Assembly (NCBI GenBank): GCA_041629655.1 | Contig: JBFKMV010000033.1 | Location: 1-34,171 of the forward strand | Reading direction: 5' to 3' | Length of the DNA stretch: 34,171 bases | Source of the DNA: JBFKMV01 sp041629655 | Lineage (GTDB): Bacteria > Acidobacteriota > Polarisedimenticolia > Polarisedimenticolales > Polarisedimenticolaceae | Shown: positions 1 to 8,074 of the stretch, in pieces | Layout: the number at the start of each line of letters is the position of its first letter | Position numbering within the stretch: position 1 is the first letter of the stretch | Position numbers and translations under genes: made by a program | The notes under the pieces: model-generated | The model's database searches: none | Told to the model about the DNA's origin: nothing | Seen by the model: only the letters and a program-made list of their open reading frames with translations

Positions 1-1
1 C

Positions 2-1021
2 GTGCAGGACGATTCACCGCTGGGCAACGACGACGGGATCGTCGATCCGGGCGAGACGGCGACGCTGCCGCTGACGCTGGGCAACAACGGTTCGCTCGCC
101 GTCAGCGCGATCAGCGCCGCGCTGTCCAGCAACCAGGGCGAGCTGGTCAAGCTGACCGAGGACGTGGCGAGCTTCCCGGACATCGCACCGGACACCGCAG
201 CGCAGTCCCTGCCGCCGCACTACCGCTTCACCGTGTCCCCCGACGCGACCTGCGGGACCCAGATCCGCTTCACCGCGCTCACCGCGTCCAGCGAGGGTGA
301 GGGCCAGACGACGTTCACGGTGGACATCGGCAACAACCGGCTCGACGGCGGGGCCGGGGGACTCCCGTTGACGATCCCCAAGCGCGCCACGAGCGGCGTC
401 GCGTCGACGCTCGAGATCACGAGCGCGTTCACCATCCAGGACGTGCAGTGCGCGGTCGACATCACGCACGGCGACGTCGGCGAGCTGCGTGTGGTGTTGA
501 CCTCGCCCTCGGGGACCGAGGTCACCCTGCACAACCTGAGCGGCGCCGGGACGGCCGACATCGCCACGGTCTTCGACCGCGACCGCCAGCCCGACGGCCC
601 GGGCTCGATGGGCGATTTCGACGGCGAGCCCGCGCAGGGCACCTGGACGTTGACCGTGTTCGACGAGTCCAGCGGGCCGACGCCGCCCGGCTCGCTCGAC
701 GCCTGGTCGCTGGAGCTTCGATCCACGACGCCGCTGAGCTGCACGCCGCTGGCCTGCGTCGGGGATCCGGTGCCGAGCGAGGTGTCGGACGGGGTGACGG
801 TGGACAAGGAGAACGGCAGCGACCTGCGGCTGAGCTGGGATCCGCTGGCCGGCGCGGCGGGCTACCGGATCTGGAAATCCGCGAGCCCGGCGTTCGAGAC
901 CGAGCAGCTCGTCGGCTCCACCGCCGACACGACGTTCGTGGAGCTCGGGGGGCTGCTCGACGGCGAGGCCTGGAATTACCAGGTCCGCGCGGTCAATTCC
1001 TGCGAGTGGGAGGGCCCGTAG
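2..1021 (+). CDS. Secreted protein with P/Homo-B domain and fibronectin-III-like C-terminus (3' part only)
   Basis: The reading frame is open at the window edge, so the GTG at position 2 is probably internal and the 5' part is missing. Of the 339 residues visible, about 1-110 form a beta-sandwich-like region with the phrase DDGIVDPGET, typical of surface-protease accessory domains. Residues about 133-240 look like a proprotein-convertase P/Homo-B domain (SPSGTEVTL, then GDFDGEPAQGTWTLTV, then SLDAWSLEL). Residues about 258-335 resemble a fibronectin type III domain (LRLSWDPLAGAAGYRIWK; WNYQVRAVNSC). P domains usually follow subtilisin-like or metalloprotease catalytic domains, so the missing part may be a secreted peptidase; this cannot be seen here. 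The gene ends in TAG, 70 bases before the next gene on the same strand. Confidence 0.75.
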   Translation: MQDDSPLGNDDGIVDPGETATLPLTLGNNGSLAVSAISAALSSNQGELVKLTEDVASFPDIAPDTAAQSLPPHYRFTVSPDATCGTQIRFTALTASSEGEGQTTFTVDIGNNRLDGGAGGLPLTIPKRATSGVASTLEITSAFTIQDVQCAVDITHGDVGELRVVLTSPSGTEVTLHNLSGAGTADIATVFDRDRQPDGPGSMGDFDGEPAQGTWTLTVFDESSGPTPPGSLDAWSLELRSTTPLSCTPLACVGDPVPSEVSDGVTVDKENGSDLRLSWDPLAGAAGYRIWKSASPAFETEQLVGSTADTTFVELGGLLDGEAWNYQVRAVNSCEWEGP

Positions 1022-1030
1022 CGCGCGGGG

Positions 1031-1060
1031 TTGACGCGGGCGTCGCGGTCGCGGTACGTA
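1031..1060 (+). promoter_or_regulatory. Possible sigma70-type promoter before the propeller gene
   Basis: TTGACG (1031-1036) and TACGTA (1055-1060) are separated by 18 bases. The -35 box is a 5/6 match, but the -10 box is poor. It is the best candidate in the 70-base gap, and is offered as inference only. Confidence 0.3.
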
Positions 1061-1061
1061 T

Positions 1062-1086
1062 CCCCCAGAGCCTGGAGCTCAGGGGG
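1062..1086 (+). promoter_or_regulatory. Hairpin that would sequester the ribosome-binding site
   Basis: CCCCCAGAGC (1062-1071) pairs with GCTCAGGGGG (1077-1086) across a 5-base loop, with a single A-A mismatch in a 10-base stem. The right arm is the G-run just upstream of the ATG at 1092, which is the only Shine-Dalgarno-like sequence there. No T-run follows, so it does not look like a terminator. Control of translation is inferred from the geometry. Confidence 0.45.
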
Positions 1087-1091
1087 GTACC

Positions 1092-3590
1092 ATGGCCGGG
1101 CACCCGGCCCCGCGGGCCGTCATCCTGCTCGTCGTCGTTGCCGGCTTCCTGCCGGCAACCGGCCAGTCGCTGCGCAACGTCACCGACAACGCGGACGAGC
1201 GCGTGCAGGCTGCTGCCCTCGACGACGCGGGCAACTTCGTCTACGCGCTGACCGACACCGACGATCACGGGCTCAACCCGCGGCGTGCGTTCCAGGTCGA
1301 GCGCTTCGACGCGGTGAGCGGCACCGCCGCCGGGATCACCGGCTTCCGCGACGGGGTGCTGGACGTGCAGGTCAGCGACGACGGCCAGTGGCTTTCGCTG
1401 CGCTCCTCCGGCAACCTCACCGGCTCGAACCACGACGAGAGTGTCGAGCTGTTCGTGATCAACACCGACGGCACGATGCTGCAGCAGCTGACCGACGACG
1501 ACGACGTGCTGGCGCCCGACATCACGGCCGCGGCGTTCTCCGGCTCCGGAAACCGGATCGCGTTCTGGAGCCGCAACGACCCGCTGGGTGTCGATCCGGG
1601 AGGCGACGGCCGGATGTACGTGATCGAGCGCGACGGGTCCGGCCTGGCCGAGGTGCCCGGGGCGCTGGCCGAGCCGATCGCGATCAGTGACGACGGGACG
1701 CGGATCCTGTTCCTCGCGCCGGCCGACCCGCTGGGGACGAATGCCGACGGGACGGTCGAGCTGTTCCTGATCCGGCACGACGGCGGCGGTCTGACGCAGC
1801 TCACGAACCTCGACCGCGACGTGACCGACGCCGCGCTGAGCGGGGACGGGTCGCGGGCGGTGCTCCTCTCCAGCGCCGACCCGCAGGGCACGAATCCGAA
1901 CAACCGCTTGGCCGTATTCACCGTGCTGTGGGACGCCTCGGGGCTGGCGCAGCTCTCGCCGGGCTCGGGGTCGGCTTCCGGCGCGAGCGTCGTCGACGAC
2001 GGCTCGCTGGTGTTCTTCGCCGCCGCGTTCGACGAGGCTCAGAACCCGGAGGCGAACTCCGAGATCTGGAGGGTCGCGAGCGACGGCAGCGGGCTGATCG
2101 CGCTGACCCAGACCGGCGCGGGCATGCAGAACTTCGCCCCGATCGTCGCCGGCGGCGGCGGGCGCGTGGCCTTCCGGAGCCGCGGCGGCCAGTTCGCCGG
2201 CGGCAACAACCCCGACGGCAACACCGAGCTGATGGCGATGGATGCGGGCGGCGGGTCGATCGTGCAGCTGACCGACCTCGCGGTCGACCCCGAGTCGACG
2301 TCCGGCACCGGCATCGAGCTGACGCCGGACGCCGGCCGGATCGTCTACTTCACCGACCGGCGGCCGATCTCCTTGATCGCCAGCGACGGAAGCGGCGCCG
2401 CGGACATCACCCCGCCGGTCGACTACGTGACCTCGGTGTCCGCCAGCGACACGACGGTCGTGTTCAACTCGATGAGCGACCTGACCGGGCTGAACCCGTC
2501 CAACAACCTCGAGGTGTTCGCGGTCGACCTCGACGGAGACGACCTGCGCCAGCTCTACGTCTCGGCCTTCGGCGTCAACGAGCATCCCGTCATCGCGGCC
2601 AACGACAGCTGGGTCGTGTTCCAGAGCTCGGACGTGTTCCCCGGCGGGCTGATGCGGATCCGCCCGGACGGGTCGGACGCCGGGACCGTGGTCAACGATC
2701 TCGATTCGCTCTACAAGTGGCCCGACATCTCCGCCGACGGCAACTGGGTCGTCTACCAGTCCGAGGCCTCGGGGACGATCGAGGTCTACCGGATCCGCAT
2801 CGACGGCGCGCAGAAGCTCCAGGTCTCCACGGCCGGCGGGGACGATCCGCACGTCTCCGGCGACGGCTCGCTGGTCGTGTACGACAACGGCGACTGCTTC
2901 CTGTGGAGCGCCGGCGACCTGTCGACCACCGCGCTGACCGGCTCCGGGAACTGCCGCCAGCCGCGGATCAGCGACGACGGCTCGGCGGTGTGGTTCCTCG
3001 ACCGGCCGGAGCTGTTCGACGGCGTCGACGAGGCCCGGGAACGGCCCTACCGCTACGACGTGGCGTCGGGCGTCGTCGAGCGCGTAGGCGGCGTGGCCCG
3101 ATTGGGCGCCGACTCCGGCGGGATCGCGGGGTACCGCAACCGCGCCGCCGGTCTCGCGGCCGCCGGCAGCGGCGACGTGCTGGTGTTCCAGGGAAGCGGG
3201 GACTGGGACGGCCGCAACCCGACCGGCAAGACCGACACCTACCTGGTCGACCGCGCCCGGCCCGCCACGATCGAGGTCGGCAAGGCCGCCCCGACCGTCG
3301 TGGCCTGGACCGCCGACGCGCGCTACCGGCGCTACGACGTGGTCCGCGGCGACGTGGCGCAGCTTCAGGAAAGCGGCGGCGCCGTCGACCTGGGGACGCT
3401 GGTCTGCGTCGAGGACGACTCGCCCGACGTGGATACGGCGGGCGACGAGGACCCGGACGTTCCCGCGCCGGGCCAGGCGTTCTTCTACCTGTTCCGGGGG
3501 ACCCAGGGGGTCGCCGCCGGACCGGACGGCTACGGGTTCGGCTCCTCCGGGCTGGAGCGCGTGGCGGGGGGCGGGGACTGCGGGACCTGA
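1092..3590 (+). CDS. Secreted PD40/TolB-type beta-propeller protein
   Basis: This 832-residue protein has a signal peptide (ILLVVVAGFLPATGQS, residues about 10-26) and then at least ten imperfect propeller blades. The blades repeat the theme SDDGxxxxF, a short G-x-N-x-DG turn, a segment like ELFLI/EVFAV, then DGxxLxQLT (for example around residues 130, 210, 380 and 470). This is the TolB C-terminal/WD40-like PD40 pattern. The last 110 residues form a separate domain with PAPGQAFFYLFRG and a terminal GxGSSGLERxxGGGDC, resembling C-terminal domains of other secreted proteins with fibronectin-like folds. No catalytic residues are recognised; a binding or scaffold role outside the cell is inferred. 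The start is the ATG after GGGGGG. It lies between two other secreted-protein genes on the same strand. Confidence 0.8.
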   Translation: MAGHPAPRAVILLVVVAGFLPATGQSLRNVTDNADERVQAAALDDAGNFVYALTDTDDHGLNPRRAFQVERFDAVSGTAAGITGFRDGVLDVQVSDDGQWLSLRSSGNLTGSNHDESVELFVINTDGTMLQQLTDDDDVLAPDITAAAFSGSGNRIAFWSRNDPLGVDPGGDGRMYVIERDGSGLAEVPGALAEPIAISDDGTRILFLAPADPLGTNADGTVELFLIRHDGGGLTQLTNLDRDVTDAALSGDGSRAVLLSSADPQGTNPNNRLAVFTVLWDASGLAQLSPGSGSASGASVVDDGSLVFFAAAFDEAQNPEANSEIWRVASDGSGLIALTQTGAGMQNFAPIVAGGGGRVAFRSRGGQFAGGNNPDGNTELMAMDAGGGSIVQLTDLAVDPESTSGTGIELTPDAGRIVYFTDRRPISLIASDGSGAADITPPVDYVTSVSASDTTVVFNSMSDLTGLNPSNNLEVFAVDLDGDDLRQLYVSAFGVNEHPVIAANDSWVVFQSSDVFPGGLMRIRPDGSDAGTVVNDLDSLYKWPDISADGNWVVYQSEASGTIEVYRIRIDGAQKLQVSTAGGDDPHVSGDGSLVVYDNGDCFLWSAGDLSTTALTGSGNCRQPRISDDGSAVWFLDRPELFDGVDEARERPYRYDVASGVVERVGGVARLGADSGGIAGYRNRAAGLAAAGSGDVLVFQGSGDWDGRNPTGKTDTYLVDRARPATIEVGKAAPTVVAWTADARYRRYDVVRGDVAQLQESGGAVDLGTLVCVEDDSPDVDTAGDEDPDVPAPGQAFFYLFRGTQGVAAGPDGYGFGSSGLERVAGGGDCGT

Positions 3591-3660
3591 GCTCGGCACG
3601 TCGTTCCAACCCTGAACAACCTCCGGCCGTACCAATGGGTGGAGGAGCGAGTCCTGCCCG

Positions 3661-6498
3661 ATGTGTTTCTGCATCCGCAGCACGCCCGGGCTTGCGCCAC
3701 GGGCATCCCGCGGCCGCCGCTCGCGCGGTCTCGGCGCCGCGGCGTGGGCGGCGCTGACGGCGGCGACCGCCGTCTCGCTGGTTGCGGCGGGGTCGCAACC
3801 GGCACAGGATCAGCCCGCGCCGCAACCTGGCGCCGAGGCGCTCGTCACGCCCACCTCCGGGCACGCCGACCACGTGCGCCTGGCCCCCCGGGTCCGCGCC
3901 GTGCGCCTGAACAGCGAGATCACCCTCGACGGGCGCCTGGACGAGCCGATCTGGTCCGCCGCCCCCGCCGCGACCGGTTTCATCCAGCGCGAGCCGAACG
4001 AGGGCCGGCCGGCGACGCAACGGACCGAGGTGCGCTTCGTCTTCGACGAACAGACGCTCTACATCGGCGCGCGCATGCACGACGAGGCGGGGGCCCGGGG
4101 GGTCGTCTCGCGCCTGGTGCGGCGCGACAACGACACCCAGAGCGACGAGCTGACGATCACGTTCGACACGTTCCACGACCACGTGGGGCAGACGGTGTTC
4201 ACGATCAACCCCGCGGGCGTGCGTGGCGACGCGTACGGGCCCGGCGGCTCGAATCCCAACTCGTCGTGGGACCCGGTGTGGCGCGTGAAGACGGAGATCG
4301 ACGACGGCGGGTGGACCGCCGAGGCGGCGATCCCGTTCTCGCAGCTCCGGTTTCCCTCGGCGTCCGAGCAACAGTGGGGTCTGCAGATCCGGCGCTGGGT
4401 CAAGCGGCTCAACGAGGGCTCGGTGTGGTCGTTCTGGCGGCTCAACGACTCCGGCGGCCCGTCGCGTTACGGGCACCTCGACGGGATCGAGGACGTCGAG
4501 GCCCGCACGAACCGGATCGAGCTGCTGCCCTACGTCGTCGGCCAGCTCGACGTCAACGGCACCGCCGACCCCGACGATCCGTTTCGAAGCGACACCGAGA
4601 ACATCTACCGCATCGGGGCCGACATGAAGTACCTGTTGAGCTCGAACGTGACGCTCAACGCCACGGTCAACCCCGACTTCGGCCAGGCCGAGGTCGATCC
4701 CGCGGTGGTCAACCTGAGCGCGTTCGAGACCTTCTTCCCCGAGAAGCGCGAGTTCTTCATCGAGGGCAGCGGGCTGTTCAGCTTCGGCGGCCTGTGGTGT
4801 TTCTTCTGCAGCAACACCTCGTCGCTGAGCATGCTGTTCACGCGCCGCATCGGCCGGCCGCCGCAGGCCGGCTTCCTGGCCAGGGGCGCCGGCGAGTTCG
4901 CCGACGTACCCGTCAACACCACGATCCTCGGCGCGGGCAAGATCACCGGGCGTACCCGGGGCGGCACCTCGCTGGGCATCCTCGGCGCGCTGACGCAGCG
5001 CGAGCGGGCGCGGGTGCGCCTGTTCGACGGCACGACGGCCAACCAGGAGGTCGAGCCGCAGAGCGGGTACTTCGTCGGCCGGGTCAAGCAGGATTTCAAG
5101 GACGGCGACCTCCAGGTCGGCGGCATCGTCACCTCGGTCTACCGCGACTTCGACGACCCCGCGCTGGAACCGTTCCTGACCCGCCACTCGGAGGGCTTCG
5201 GCATCGACGCCGAGTACTGGTGGAAGGACCGCACCTACCACTGGCTGTTCAGCTCGGCGGTGACCAGCGTCTCCGGGACGCCGGAGGCGATCCTGCGCGC
5301 GCAGAACGCCAGCGCACGGTACTTCCAGCGCCCCGACCGCGACAACGACGGCAACGGGTTCTTCACCGACACGTTCGACCCGGAGCTGCGGCGGATGCGC
5401 GGCTTCGGCTTCTACAGCCGGGTGGCCAAGGACGCCGGGGACTGGCAGTGGGAGACCTCGCTGAACGTGCGCAGTCCGGGCTTCGAGAACAACGACATCG
5501 CGTTTCTGACCTCGACCGACTTCGTCTACATGAACGCCAACGTCGTACGGACGTGGACCGTTCCCGGCTCGTGGTACCGCGAGATCTGGACCACGCTGGG
5601 CGCCCAGCAGAAGTACAACTTCGACGGCGACCTGATCGATCGCCAGCTCCACGGCTCGTACTTCGTCCAGGCCCCGTTCTACTGGAACTTCAACACCTTC
5701 GCGATCTACCGGCCCTCGACCTACGACGACCGGTTGACCCGGGGCGGGCCCGTGGTCAGGAAGCCCGACTTCGCGTTCGTGGCCGGATCGGTCAGCACCG
5801 ACAGCCGCAAGCCCGTGATCGTCTCGTTGGACACGGACTACTTCTGGGACGACGACGGGGGCGCGGGGGTCGACCTGGGTGTGAGTCTGAGCTTCAAGCC
5901 GCGCTCCAACGTCAACCTGTCGCTGAACCCGTTTTACGCGCGGTCGACCAACCCCGACCAGTACGTGACGGCGGTGGATGACCCGACGGCCACGGAGTTC
6001 TTCGGCCGGCGCTACGTGTTCGCCGAGCTGGACCAACGCACGGTCTCGATAGAGACCCGGTTGGACTGGACGTTCACACCGCGGATGACGCTGGAGCTGT
6101 TCCTGCAGCCGCTGATCGTTTCCAGCGCCTTCACCGAGTTCAAGGAGTTCGACCGCCCGCGGGCGCTGGACAAGAACACCTACGGGCGGGACGTGGGCAC
6201 GATCCGCTCCGAGGGCGACGGGTTCGCCAAGACGTACTTCGTCGACCCCGACGACCTGGGGCCGGCCGCAGAGTTCTCGTTCGCCAACCCCGACTTCAAC
6301 TTCCGCTCGCTGCGCGGCAACCTGGTGTTCCGCTGGGAGTACACTCCCGGCTCGACGCTGTTCTTCGTCTGGAGCCAGGACCAGCGATCGCTCGACCCGT
6401 TCGGCAACCTCGACCTTTCCCGCGACTGGGACGCGCTGTTCGAGGCCGAGACCGACAGCATCTTCCTGGTCAAGTTCACCTACTGGCTGGGGTTCTGA
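3661..6498 (+). CDS. DUF5916 outer-membrane protein with CBM9-like N-terminal domain
   Basis: This 945-residue protein has a basic N-terminus and a hydrophobic signal segment (AAAWAALTAATAVSLVAAG, residues about 26-44). Residues about 82-260 match the carbohydrate-binding-module-9-like fold that starts DUF5916 proteins (EITLDGRLDEPIWSAAPAA; VRFVFDEQTLYIGARMHD). The rest is rich in alternating aromatic/polar strands and ends in VKFTYWLGF, with the terminal phenylalanine common in outer-membrane barrels. The segment FETFFPEKREFFIEGSGLF is a DUF5916 hallmark. The biochemical role of the family is not established; envelope-associated glycan or peptide binding/transport is a guess. The start is uncertain: GGAGGAG lies 13 bases upstream of this ATG, further than usual, but no other in-frame start keeps a signal peptide. 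It ends 19 bases from the convergent mltF. Confidence 0.85.
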   Translation: MCFCIRSTPGLAPRASRGRRSRGLGAAAWAALTAATAVSLVAAGSQPAQDQPAPQPGAEALVTPTSGHADHVRLAPRVRAVRLNSEITLDGRLDEPIWSAAPAATGFIQREPNEGRPATQRTEVRFVFDEQTLYIGARMHDEAGARGVVSRLVRRDNDTQSDELTITFDTFHDHVGQTVFTINPAGVRGDAYGPGGSNPNSSWDPVWRVKTEIDDGGWTAEAAIPFSQLRFPSASEQQWGLQIRRWVKRLNEGSVWSFWRLNDSGGPSRYGHLDGIEDVEARTNRIELLPYVVGQLDVNGTADPDDPFRSDTENIYRIGADMKYLLSSNVTLNATVNPDFGQAEVDPAVVNLSAFETFFPEKREFFIEGSGLFSFGGLWCFFCSNTSSLSMLFTRRIGRPPQAGFLARGAGEFADVPVNTTILGAGKITGRTRGGTSLGILGALTQRERARVRLFDGTTANQEVEPQSGYFVGRVKQDFKDGDLQVGGIVTSVYRDFDDPALEPFLTRHSEGFGIDAEYWWKDRTYHWLFSSAVTSVSGTPEAILRAQNASARYFQRPDRDNDGNGFFTDTFDPELRRMRGFGFYSRVAKDAGDWQWETSLNVRSPGFENNDIAFLTSTDFVYMNANVVRTWTVPGSWYREIWTTLGAQQKYNFDGDLIDRQLHGSYFVQAPFYWNFNTFAIYRPSTYDDRLTRGGPVVRKPDFAFVAGSVSTDSRKPVIVSLDTDYFWDDDGGAGVDLGVSLSFKPRSNVNLSLNPFYARSTNPDQYVTAVDDPTATEFFGRRYVFAELDQRTVSIETRLDWTFTPRMTLELFLQPLIVSSAFTEFKEFDRPRALDKNTYGRDVGTIRSEGDGFAKTYFVDPDDLGPAAEFSFANPDFNFRSLRGNLVFRWEYTPGSTLFFVWSQDQRSLDPFGNLDLSRDWDALFEAETDSIFLVKFTYWLGF

Positions 6499-6517
6499 GC
6501 GGGCCGTGCCGCGGTGC

Positions 6518-7864
6518 CTACCCGCGCAGCCGCTTGACCAGGATCGAGTGGTAGGAGCGGATGCGCCGGACGTAGTGCACCGGCTCCGAGCCCCGCGCGA
6601 AGCCGTTGTCCAGCTCGCGGTAGTACTCGGGACGCGAGAGGTAGGGCAGGAACTGCTGGACGTCGTTCCAGCGGTCGGGATCGCGACGCTGGCGCCGGGT
6701 CAACACGCGGGCGTCCTCGACGTGGCCCAGACCGACGTTGTACGCGGCCAGCGCGAACCACACCCGGTCCTCGGGCTCGATCTCGGCCGGGATGGCCTCG
6801 AGGATCTTGGCCAGGTAGCGCGCGCCGCCGGTGATGCTCTGGGCCGGGTCGAGCCGGTCGGTCACCCCGACCTCCTTGGCCGTGGGCTGCGTGAGCATCA
6901 TGATCCCGCGCACGCCGGTGGGGCTCTTGGCGCGGTAGTTCCAGTGCGACTCCTGGTACGCCTGGGCGGCGAGCAGCATCCAGTCGATGCCGGACGCCTC
7001 GCCGGCTTCGATGAACACGTCGCGGTAGCGCGGCAGCCGCGTGTCGATGCGCGCCCGGAACACCTTGATGTCGACGTAGTCGAACGGCGGGTTGCCGCCG
7101 AAGTAGCGGTCGCGCAGCGACGGCAGGCGGCGGTCGCGCTCCAGGTCCGAGAACCAGTCGTGGAGGTAGGCCAGCAGGTCGAGATCGCCGGGCCGCAGGA
7201 TCCAGGCCAGCCGCTGCTGTCCGGGCAGCCGGAAGGCGACGCGCAGCTCGGGGTAGTGCGGCCGCAGCAGCGCGACCACGTTGGAATCGGCGACCGTGCA
7301 ATCCACGGTGCCGTCCCAGACCTTCTCCAGGATCTGGTCGTGCGAGAGGTCCCGGGTGACGAACCAGTTCAGCTCGGGGTGGTCGGCCTTCAGGCGGTTC
7401 AGCGAGTCCTCGGCGCTGCCGCCGTCGAGGACCAGGATCGAGCGCGTCGTCAGCGCGGCCACGTCACGCGGCATCGGTTGCCCGCGCCGGCACACCACCT
7501 CCTGCCGCACCAGCAGGTAGTCCGGCCCGTGGATGAACCGCGCTTCCTCGCCCTTCCTGCGGCTGAGCCCCGGGATCACGATGTCGCCCTCGCCGCGCTC
7601 GGCCGCGGCGAGCAGCTCGGGGACCGAGTCGAACAGCTCGTAGCGCACCGGAACGCCCACCTCGCGGGCCAGCTCCTGCGTCAGCGCGTACTCGAAGCCG
7701 TCGGGCGGCCCGTTCTCCGACTCGTAGAAGTAGGTGTTCGGCGCCAGCCGCGTCAGCACCGTCAGCTCGCCGCTCTCGCGCAGCCGCTGCTCGGCGCGCT
7801 GCTTGTCGGGAACGCAGCCGGCGAGCAGGGACGCCAGCAGCCCGGCCAGGATCAGTTTCCGCAT
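6518..7864 (-). CDS. mltF: MltF-type membrane-bound lytic murein transglycosylase
   Basis: A 448-residue lipoprotein with a signal peptide and lipobox LLAGC (Cys17). Residues about 33-260 resemble a family 3 solute-binding domain (TVLTRLAPNTYFY; GEGDIVIPGL), the non-catalytic module of MltF. Residues about 285-425 are a lysozyme-like SLT domain: the catalytic glutamate is Glu305 in AYQESHWN, followed by SPTGVRGIMMLT, the TGGARYL motif and the FALAAYNVGLGHV helix. The family cleaves the peptidoglycan glycan strand to 1,6-anhydro products at the periplasmic face of the outer membrane. At 448 residues it is somewhat shorter than the E. coli enzyme (about 518). It converges with the DUF5916 gene and diverges from the serine hydrolase gene. 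No strong ribosome-binding site is seen. Confidence 0.93.
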   Translation of the reverse strand: MRKLILAGLLASLLAGCVPDKQRAEQRLRESGELTVLTRLAPNTYFYESENGPPDGFEYALTQELAREVGVPVRYELFDSVPELLAAAERGEGDIVIPGLSRRKGEEARFIHGPDYLLVRQEVVCRRGQPMPRDVAALTTRSILVLDGGSAEDSLNRLKADHPELNWFVTRDLSHDQILEKVWDGTVDCTVADSNVVALLRPHYPELRVAFRLPGQQRLAWILRPGDLDLLAYLHDWFSDLERDRRLPSLRDRYFGGNPPFDYVDIKVFRARIDTRLPRYRDVFIEAGEASGIDWMLLAAQAYQESHWNYRAKSPTGVRGIMMLTQPTAKEVGVTDRLDPAQSITGGARYLAKILEAIPAEIEPEDRVWFALAAYNVGLGHVEDARVLTRRQRRDPDRWNDVQQFLPYLSRPEYYRELDNGFARGSEPVHYVRRIRSYHSILVKRLRG

Positions 7865-8074
7865 TGCCGGTCAAACTTAGTCCGACCGCGCCGGTCCATC
7901 AAGACCTCCGGGTTCGGGGCGATTTCGATTCCGTAAACGGGCGCTGCCCGCGGGGTGAGCGGGCGCGGCGGCACGGCCGGCCCGTCACGGCTCCAGCGAC
8001 CCGAACAACGCCGCCGGCCGACGATGTATCCTTCTCCCGGATCATTCGTGAGGCCCCCGAGAGGTAATCCGCCG

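Noticed and set aside
993..3683. Long minus-strand open frame opposite the propeller gene
   Set aside because: Antisense frames stay open in GC-rich DNA; the composition is Arg/Val/Gly/His-rich with no domain, whereas the plus-strand protein has a signal peptide and repeats.
2968..6036. About 1000-codon minus-strand open frame opposite the DUF5916 gene
   Set aside because: It is a GC-driven shadow: Arg/Pro-rich, no recognisable motifs, fully antisense to a well-supported gene.
7781..7900. TTGATG-N17-TAAGTT as an mltF promoter
   Set aside because: The -10 matches only three of six positions, so it is too weak to report as a feature.
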